Program-made: the position numbers and the translations under genes
Notes under the pieces: generated by a model
The model's input: only the letters and a program-made list of their open reading frames with translations
Told to the model about the DNA's origin: nothing
Database searches by the model: none
Part shown: piece after piece, positions 56,119 to 64,000 of the stretch
How the letters are laid out: the number at the start of each line of letters is the position of its first letter
Position numbering within the stretch: position 1 is the first letter of the stretch
Assembly (NCBI GenBank): GCA_963965975.1
Contig: OZ014413.1
Span: forward strand, 2,304,001-2,368,000
Length of the DNA: 64,000 nt
Direction of reading: 5' to 3'
Source of the DNA: Xestospongia bergquistia
Lineage: Eukaryota > Porifera > Demospongiae > Haplosclerida > Petrosiidae

Positions 56119-57016
56119 AATTTCCGTTGTTATATATTGCTTCATGATATACTATTTATTAAAATAATTCATTGTGTTTTGATTTCTTTAAAAATAAAAC
56201 TTTGAATAAATTCAAATTAAACATATAAAATACACAACAAAACAGTTTCTACTAATCATGTTAATGGCAGAATTTACTGGCAAAGGGTACATAAAATAGT
56301 ACACAGTTCACTGTGAGATTATTATGTATTATATTCATAAAGTGATAATTTAATTAGCAATCTAAGATTTAGAAAGTTTTTTTCAATGTATATCAATTTT
56401 GTAGAGTAGCAAATAAAGGCATACAGTATTTATAGATCTTACAATTTAAATTAGACATAAAACATCTGCTTCTGCTGCACTAGACATAAGAGAAATCAGC
56501 ATTCTATCTATGATATCAACAGTCTATATATAATATCAGCAGTCTATATATTGACTGATTATACTAATTCTGTGTAATTAAAAATGTTATAAGTTTCTAG
56601 CTCAGTTTTAAGCTTAATTGTCAATATAGTAATCATAAATATATATATATATATATTTATTAAAGATGACACAAATTATTATTAAAACAGGAATAATTAT
56701 AGTTTTTGCAATGTCAACGCTGCCTTTAATTACTCAGTACTATATTAAAACTCATATGAAATACTAATAATTCATAATCTGAACTAACTTAAATATTGGA
56801 TATCTATTTAAATTTCACCAATAGGAATGCATCCCATAAAAGTATTTAAGATATAATGTCTACTATGTGGGGATAGGGTAAGTCCAGGGTGTGGTTTCTT
56901 ATTATTTGCAGATTACGTCATATATAGACTAGTCAATCGTATACAAATCTAAGGTATGGTTCGACGGTCTATCGTCTAATCATAGGGCTTAAGTCTATAT
57001 ACATAATTTGAAATAG
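56119..57016. other. Spacer with short AT minisatellite and promoter-like block
   Basis: Two to three copies of a ~20-bp unit (AGTCTATATATAATATCAGC) at about 56,510-56,555. At 56,870-57,000 a conserved block (GGATAGGGTAAGTCCAGGG...GATTACGTCA...TTCGACGGTCTATCGTC) is followed directly by the orphan exon 6. Confidence 0.55.
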
Positions 57017-57244
57017 GCTAGAGATACTGATGCACGAGGTGACTCTGAAGCTGCTCTCACTAATGGTCGTATTGCCATGGGTCTTAATGTTGGTGGTTTA
57101 GTTGCTTGGATCCTTTTTATTGTTTGTATCATTATTGCTGTTGCTGTTGTAACTTCTGCAGCCACTGACAGTGTTTGTTACGGAAGTGACACTTATTATG
57201 GCTATATAAATACAGTTACTACTGTTACAAATAAACTAATATAA
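57017..57244 (+). pseudogene. Orphan exon 6 of a C10-type CD225 gene
   Basis: Acceptor GAAATAG then a C10-like exon 6 (ARDTDARGDSEAALTNG, IAMGLNVGGLVAW). An indel near 57,203 shifts the tail frame (YINTVTTVTNKLI). No exons 1-5 are attached: intron-5 sequence is joined abruptly to the block at 56,870-57,000. It is followed by the usual 3' UTR. Confidence 0.85.
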
Positions 57245-58220
57245 GCCAGCTGCAGTAGATACTCAAGAAACATTTTTATATACAGATTTGTCTAGTTTTA
57301 TTGCTAACAATATAGTATAAAGTTACCTTTGTAATCCAGTCAATGTAAAAATTTCTTATTATTATTATCCTTTTTTGATATGTTTCATAATGATTGTATG
57401 CTTTAATTAAATACTGAGTAGGTGGGTCAGAAACAACTATTGATGGTCATTGTTCAATATATCACATGATAAGGTTGCAGAATATTCATGAATGTGCATA
57501 TATAAATAGGGATACATTATTACAATGAATGCCAAATAATACGATATTTGTAGTGAAATGGTATTTATGTTTTTAGAGGATTTAAATAATTTCTAATTGA
57601 AGAAAACAGACAACAATAAACTAATTAAAATCTTGTATCTGTTATTGTACATAACTTTATATTAATATGAGAGAATTTAAGAATGTCTTTGTCAATCTGA
57701 TAGCTGATTTTATCAGTATTTTTCATCACTTTATTAGCATTATTTTAAGCTTAAAAAATAGTACTTGTTAGTTTTGATTGAGCACTATATTTAACATCGT
57801 TTTAGTTTAATTGACTAAAAATCTGAATTAGGACAATAATACAATATACCTAACATATTAATACAGAAATTATGACTTCAAAAGAACTGAGAATTTAAAT
57901 CATTATTTTTTATTATTAACTTTTTTAAATTTTAGAGTCAGATGGAGATAGGCTAAACTTGACATTTGAAAATTAATAAGCTATGATTTAATTTAGGGAT
58001 GATTGGCAAGTAATGTTTTGTCATAATTGAGAGACATTAATTACCACCCATAACGTTTTCTATTGTGCTCTGCACGTGATCATTTAATTGACCAATCGGA
58101 TTGCTTGTGAATAGTGCATCGTTCGCATTTATAATATTGGGCGTGAGCAGATCCAAAGAGGTTCCTTTTCACAATTTAAAACTTATCTTGCTTTGTCCAT
58201 ACTTAATTGAAACATCGCAG
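57245..58220. other. 3' flank of the orphan exon and C13 promoter
   Basis: Homologous to 52,020-52,930 and to 63,245-64,000. C13 promoter: ATAACGTTTTCTATTGTGC, CACGTG 58073-58078, CCAAT box in TTAATTGACCAATCGG, then TTATAATATTGGGCGTGAGC. No gene. Confidence 0.6.
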
Positions 58221-59568
58221 ATGGAAGGTACAATTTATAAATGTAGCTTTTTTATAACAGTTATTTTTGTCCATGAACTATTATATTATTGTATTAGTGG
58301 TAATCTCGTCAATATATAAATACGAGACTTTAAAATTTGATTTAAGTAGCTTAATAAACAAAAATGTTTAGGCACATGTAATACTTTCTGGTATGCCATC
58401 TTTTTGAATAAATAATTCCTGTAAGTATTATCTTTTAAACAATTGTAATATCTATACTTGCATTTGTGACCTAATCATTGTGATAGAACATAAACTCTCA
58501 TTGTAAAGCAGATAATCCAGTGAAGATTTATTATAGTCATTGTGCTGTAAAGGCGACTTAATATTGTTTGTTAAATGTATAAATAGTTTTAGCATATCAA
58601 TTATGAGATGAGGACACAAACAATATTCATACATAACATTCCCTTTGAGAAATAATAAAGGAAAAAAACTATGAATACTGTAATTAAAAATGTTTCTTAA
58701 GAAACTACAAAGCTAGGCTCTATCCTGTGAATATTATTGTCAATAGTGTTATTACATTATTATAATTTGATATCAATAGCTATAAAACGTATTTTAAATT
58801 TATGTTTTTTAAAGGTGTTGGTCATCCACCATCAACTCAATCTGTAAGTACCAGTTATTTTATAATAACAAGAATAAGTAGGTCATTTTAGTTATAAATT
58901 ATTCTATGGTAAAATAAATTATAAACTTTATTATACATGTGATTATACGTATACAGGAATACCCTCCTACAAATAGTGAAAGGTATTATCCAGGACCACA
59001 ACACTTTAAAGGTTTGTTGCATTGTATTTAAATGAATGAAAAATAACATATTTTCAATAATTAATTATGAAGAATTATATTCTCATTGCAGCTGATAATC
59101 CACCTCCTCCATATTACAATGAAAATGCCTAAACTTGACCTCAACAGCAGGTTAACAAAACAATTCTTTAACATTGCATCTAAGTAGCTAGCAAATTAAT
59201 ATATTTAATTTAACTGTATGACATATAGAAATTCTGATAAAAACATAATCAAACTATTTTTACTTCTTCCTATTGTATATAGCCATCTTTCAATGTAATT
59301 GTGGTACACCAACAACCTCAGACCGCTGTTATGGCCACTCCCATACGTTATGTTGGAGATCACTACTTGACATCTGTTAGTATTATTTAACATATGCCAT
59401 TTTTATGTTGATAATGTATTTGTCTTGTAGGCACGTGATGCTGATGCAAAAGGTGATGATGCAACTGCTACAAATCACGGTCGTATTGCTCTTGATTTAA
59501 ACATTGGTGCTGTAGTGTCTTGGCCTATCATTTTGGCGGTTGCTATTATTACTATTATTTATGCATAG
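58221..59568 (+). pseudogene. CD225 gene C13 (C11 type), broken
   Basis: Exon 1 58221-58227 (ATGGAAG, donor GTACAA) is preserved, unlike C11. Exons 58815-58843 and 58957-59011 are intact. Exon 4 59092-59150 has TAA (59130-59132) and TGA (59136-59138) in place of TAT and CGA of C11. Exon 5 (from 59283) stops matching after GATCACTACTTGACA (~59,371): TM1, the splice donor and most of intron 5 are deleted. Exon 6 59431-59568 is open (ARDADAKGDDATATNH, IALDLNIGAVVSW). It lacks a full CD225 domain. Confidence 0.9.
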
Positions 59569-60161
59569 TATTTATGTAACAAACAACATTTTTAAACAAC
59601 ATTACTTTTGGAAAGGTTTATTTTAATATCATTTAGTTTACTTGCTGCTTGCTTTTAAATATATATATTTTGCACCAAAAAGCTAATAATAATAATTATT
59701 AATAAGCTGATTATAAATAAATGATGCCACCCAACATGTGTGTGTTTGCATGTGTGTGTTTGAATGTGTGTGTTTTTTTTTGTGTGTGCATGTGTATGTG
59801 CTATAAGTGTATGGCTATTAAAGGTTTATTATAGCGAAGACCTTCTTCATTTATTTCACCTTCAAATTATATTAAACAGCAAAGAGGTGCCACAGCTGTT
59901 TTTAAAATGATTGTGATAATCAATTGTTACTTATATCGTTCACTGTTATAAATTCTATATCTTTATTATGAGGTATATATTAAATCAATAGGAATAGATC
60001 CTATAGAAATATTCACTACTTTAGGGGAAACCGGGCGTGGCTGTTAGTTTGCGGAAGAATTTCCAGCGTTTACGGTTTATATCATACTATTGTTCGGCGT
60101 TTACAGTTCTATAGCAATTTTGAGACTAACCTCGAGACTTCTTATCCTTATAGCAACATAA
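59569..60161. other. C13-C14 interval with GT-rich microsatellite
   Basis: GTGTGTGTTT/GCATGTGTGT repeats at about 59,740-59,803, absent from the equivalent C11-C12 interval. The promoter-like block GACCGGG/GTTCGGCGTTTACAG at 60,025-60,120 is shared with C12. Confidence 0.6.
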
Positions 60162-61545
60162 ATGGAAGGTATGCAATTATTCATATTATATATATAGAAT
60201 TTTCATATAGCTGCTTTAATCGACGGTCCTATATATAGCCAGACCCATATCATTGAACGAAGAACCATTCTTCGTCAACAATAGAGTTGTGTCTAGCTCG
60301 TGAGATTGTAAACACAAATATAAAATAAATAGTTTTATAGAAGAAAGTGTTAATATTTTTGAGTATAATATAGACAGAAGACTCTGCAAAATTTTGCTTT
60401 ACTATTTAGTATATGATTATTTAACTTTACTAATATTCGAAGCTATTGCAATGGTAAAAAGGTAGTTGTGTTACAGGAATGAAATTGCCTTCTTGTTTCC
60501 TTGTTTACACATTTAGTGACAAAGCTAGGAAATTGTATTCACTATTTTCTCACTTGGGTATCTAATAAATTTAATTAATAAAAATAATTAATTGCTAATG
60601 TGACTATAGGCTATATCTACAAAGAAGCACAAAATATACTTTGTTTATGTAAATGTATGCATGTTACTTTAAAATTACTGAATGTCGCTATTTATAGCAT
60701 TCACATGACGATAATGACACAAACAAAATGGAATGCACTTACTTGCTGTTAAATAAGCCATTTTTAATTTTTTCCAGGTATCGCTAATCCATCATCAACA
60801 AAATCTGTAAGTTATATAAAAAGATAAACATATTATTTGCGTGTATAAATAATGTATATGTGCATTATATGTGAGAATGCAATAAAAAATTGTAATTATA
60901 TCGAATATCATTTTTTCTAGGGATCACTACATCCTCCATTAACAGATGAATATTATCCAGCACCACAAGGTATGCCTCGCAAATGTTAAAATAAAATAAT
61001 GTTAACCAAGTTACAATAGATGTTAATTCACATGGTGTAGATAATCAAAATCTAGCTCTTGCTTATAATCCTCAACAACAGGTATAAAGCAAATCTTGGC
61101 AACAGAAAGGTAAATATTCCTTTTTCTTATCACACAGAGCAATATAACTGCAATTCAGGAGCAACCTACAATTATAACCACTACAACTCCTGCTGTTGGT
61201 GATCATTACTTGACAATATCTATTGGACTCACAGTAGTACTGAGTATACTATTTGGAACATACAGTCTTATATGTTCAGTTCCAGCCCTCATCTTTTCTA
61301 TTAAGGTAAATGCTACTTCATAATGTAAAATATGACTTGTGACTGCAATTATTATTATGTTCTTGAATTTTAATTTTTGTTAGTCCTATAATGCCTATAA
61401 AAAAGGTGATGTTAATAATGCTGTCTCATATGGTCGCACTGCACTTCGTTTCAACATCGGTGCTCTGGTGACTTGGATTGTGGCTTTTATCATCATTGTT
61501 TTTGTATATTTAATCTCTCTAATGTCTTTGTTTCTGCAAAGCTAA
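60162..61545 (+). CDS. CD225/dispanin family protein C14 (C12 type, six exons, 158 aa)
   Basis: Exons 60162-60168, 60778-60806, 60921-60969, 61020-61081, 61138-61305, 61384-61545, phases 1-0-1-0-0, open. MEGIANPSSTKS; exon 3 shortened (EYYPAPQ); exon 4 VNSHGVDNQNLALAYNPQQQ, no PPxY; exon 5 SNITAIQEQPTI..., DHYLTISIGLTVVLSILFGTYSLIC (TM1, one extra codon against C12), PALIFSIK; loop SYNAYKKGDVNNAVSYG, weakly conserved (RD lost); TM2 LRFNIGALVTWIVAFIIIVF; short tail ending FLQS. The only open member of this subfamily in view. A CD225 fold is likely but the divergent loop may mean a changed function. Confidence 0.8.
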
Positions 61546-62240
61546 GATAGAAAAGAGACAGTATATTAAACCAAACAACTTTTACTTTCTAATATTTTGC
61601 TAAAAGTTCTGCTGTTATGTTTTGCTTCATGATATACTATTTATTAAAATAATTCTGTAGTGTTTTGATTTCTTTAAAAATAAATATTTGAATAAATTCA
61701 AATGAAATATATATTATACACAACAAAACAGTTTCTACTAATCATGTTAATGGCAGAATTTACTGGCAAAGAGTACATAAAATAGTACACAGTTCACTGT
61801 GAGATTATTATGTATTATATTCATAAAGTGATAATTTAATTAGCAATCTGAGATTTAGAAAGTTTTTTTCAATATATATCAATTTTGTAGAGTAGCAAAT
61901 AAAGGCATACAGTATTTATAGATCTTACAATTTAAATTAGACATAAAACATCTGCTTCTGCTGCACTAGACAGAAGAGAAATCAGCAGTCTATATATAAT
62001 ATCAGCAGTCTATATATAATATCAGTAGTCTATATATAATATCAACAATCTATATATAATGTCAACAGTCTATATATAATATCAACAGTCTATATATAAT
62101 ATCAACAGTCTATATATAATGTCAACAGTCTATATATAATATCAGCAGTCTATATATTGACTGATTATACTAATTCTGTTTAATTAAAAATGTTATAAGT
62201 TTCTAGCTCAGTTTTAAGCTTAATTGTCAATATAGTAATC

Positions 62241-62272
<32 letters not shown>

Positions 62273-62803
62273 TGATAAAGATGGCACAAATTATTATTAA
62301 AACAGCAATAATTACCTTTATTGCAATGTCAACACTGCCTTTAATTACTCAGTACTATTAAAACTCATATGAAATTCATAATCTGAACTAACTTAAATAT
62401 TGGATAAATATTTAAATTACACTAATAGGATTTTATAGGATGCATTTCTATTAGTGTAGGAATGCATCCTATAAGAGTATTCATGAAGATATAATGTCTA
62501 CAATGTTGGGATAGGGTAAGTCCTGGGCGTGGTTTTTTATTGTTTGCAGATTATGTCATATGTAGACTAGTCAGACAGATCTAACGAGCCAGACTATGGT
62601 TCGACGGTCTATCGTCCAATCATAGGGCTTAAGTCTATATACATATAATTATATATATATGCATCTGTAACATATAACATTAGCTATGGATAGTATTAGA
62701 CAAGTTACATTTGACTCTTAAACATACTTTTAATCCTTATATATAATTGTATAGCTTAATTCTTTAAGGCATGAAATATCACTTGGGTACTGATTTTTTT
62801 TAG
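61546..62803. other. Spacer with expanded minisatellite and promoter-like block
   Basis: Homologous to 56,119-57,000. It carries the expanded 20-bp minisatellite, an (AT)n tract (62,245-62,272), an inverted repeat TATAGGATGCATT/AATGCATCCTATA near 62,434-62,474 and the block TTCGACGGTCTATCGTC (62,598), followed by intron-4 sequence of the orphan exon 5. Confidence 0.6.
61980..62158. repeat. 20-bp minisatellite, about nine copies
   Basis: Unit AGTCTATATATAATATCAGC with variants (CAACAGTC, AATGTC). The same place in the previous superunit (56,510-56,555) has only two to three copies, so it expanded after the superunit duplication. Confidence 0.88.
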
Positions 62804-62977
62804 TCAAGTTCCAATGTAGTTGTAGTGCAGAGTCAGCCTTCTGTGTTTGCAACTACCTTTCGTCCAATTCGTGATCATTATCTGACATTGGGTATTGTGC
62901 TCACAATCTTTTGTATTCTATTTGGAACATTACATGCACTCCTTTGTACTATTCCGGCTATCATCTTTTCTATTATG
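62804..62977 (+). pseudogene. Orphan exon 5 of a C10-type CD225 gene
   Basis: 58 open codons with good acceptor (TTTTTTAG) and donor (GTAATA): SSNVVVVQSQPSVFATTF, RDHYLTLGIVLTIFCILFGT, CTIPAIIFS, very close to C10. Exons 1-4 and 6 are absent: intron 5 runs into the 3' UTR at about 63,245. Counterpart of the orphan exon 6 at 57017. Confidence 0.85.
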
Positions 62978-64000
62978 GTAATAAATATAATAAATAATGT
63001 ATGTTATATTTAACAAAGTAAATGCACTTTATACTTTTAAACTACTATTCGTGTAATGGAAACTGTTTAGTACCTAGTTATATATAAATGTTATAGAACT
63101 TGTAAAAGTCAAATAAAAATGTTTATGGTAATGAAATAGCAAATGTATATGATGTAATAAAAAATATTAATATTTTTAAACATCTACATAATTGCTATAT
63201 GTAATTTTCGGAGTATTTATAAAATGTTGAACGTTTTTATTAGAAATGTTTCATAATGATTGTATGCTTTAATTAAATACTGAGTAGGTAACAACTATCA
63301 GATGGTCATTGTTCAATATATCATATGATAAGGTTGGAGAATATTCCTGAATGTGCATATATAAATAGGGATACATTATTACAATGAATGCCAAATAATA
63401 CGATATTTGTAGTGAAATGGTATTTAGTTATTAGAGGATTTAAATAATTTCTAATTGAAGAAAACAGACAAAAATAAACTAATTAAAAAACTTGTATCTG
63501 TTATTGTATATAACTTCATATTAAACTTTAAGAATGTCTTCGTCAATCTGATGGCTGATTTTATCAGTATTTTACATCACTTTATTGACATTAAATTTGG
63601 CTTAAAAAATAGTACTTGTTAGTTTTGATTGAGCACTATATTTAACATCGTTTTAGTTTAATTGACTAAAAATCTGAATTAAGACAATAATACAATATAC
63701 CTAAGATATTAATACAGAAATTATGACTTCAAAAGAACTGAGAATTTAAATCATTATTTTTTATTATTAACCTTCTTTAATCTTAGAGTCAGATGGAGAT
63801 AGGCTAAACTTGACATTTGAAAATTAATAAGCTATGATTTAATTTAGGGATGATTGGCAAGTAATGTTTTGTCATAATTGAGAGACATTAATTACCACCC
63901 ATAACGTTTTCTATTGTGCTCTGCACGTGATCATTTAATTGACCAATCGGATTGCTTGTGAATAGTGCATCGTTCGCATTTATAATATTGGGCGTGAGCA
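62978..64000. other. Start of a further superunit (window end)
   Basis: From ~63,245 the sequence matches 57,365-58,149 closely, including ATAACGTTTTC, CACGTG (about 63,926) and the CCAAT block. The window ends 71 bp short of where the next C13-type ATGGAAG exon is expected, so another C11/C13-type gene probably follows. Confidence 0.75.

Noticed and set aside
61980..62158. Regular short repeats as a CRISPR-like array
   Set aside because: Contiguous 20-bp minisatellite with no unique spacers, in animal DNA.

Overview
The window is AT-rich, intron-bearing animal DNA: GT..AG introns in conserved phases, AATAAA sites, TATA boxes, MITEs, a hAT relic and many (AT)n tracts. Strong local tandem duplication, small introns and the gene content (class I PI3-kinase, jacalin-like lectins, a POT-like transporter, many CD225/dispanin proteins) suggest a marine invertebrate, most likely a demosponge. 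The species is inference; no marker gene settles it. I see no bacterial genes, tRNA, rRNA or CRISPR. || REGION 1 (1-~19,850): a four-copy tandem array with a ~4.5 kb basic unit. Each unit has, on +, eight exons for the end of the helical domain and the whole kinase domain of a class I PI3-kinase p110-like protein and, convergent on -, a one-exon secreted jacalin-like lectin. No copy has N-terminal p110 exons in view (copy 1 is cut by the window edge), and all four share an in-frame TAG at the start of exon 2. Copies 3 and 4 carry another nonsense codon and an intronic MITE. Copy 4 is frameshifted, as is its lectin. A decayed hAT transposon with an 8-bp target duplication lies between units 2 and 3. 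|| REGION 2 (~19,850-35,520): after ~2.7 kb of mostly empty sequence comes an intact one-exon POT/SLC15-like transporter followed by a six-exon CD225/dispanin gene. This two-gene cassette is present three times: the CD225 gene stays intact while the second and third transporters are pseudogenes. || REGION 3 (35,520-64,000): further CD225/dispanin genes, all on +, with the same exon layout (ATGGAAG micro-exon, two short proline-rich exons, a PPxY-bearing exon, a TM1 exon, a loop/TM2/tail exon; intron phases 1-0-1-0-0). Counting all, I find 14 gene-sized loci, two orphan exons and one exon relic. Open from start to stop: C1, C2, C3, C4 (short tail), C8, C10, C14. C11 has open exons 2-6 but no exon 1. 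C5, C6, C7, C9, C12 and C13 are broken. From ~50 kb a three-gene superunit (C10-, C11- and C12-type) repeats with a ~5.85 kb period. || CD225 proteins (vertebrate IFITM, SYNDIG, PRRT, TMEM types) are small membrane proteins of plasma/endosomal membranes; some vertebrate members restrict virus entry. Here the PPxY motif, membrane-proximal cysteines, CACGTG-bearing promoters and birth-and-death pattern make the cluster a candidate membrane-defence or trafficking family. That role is inference.
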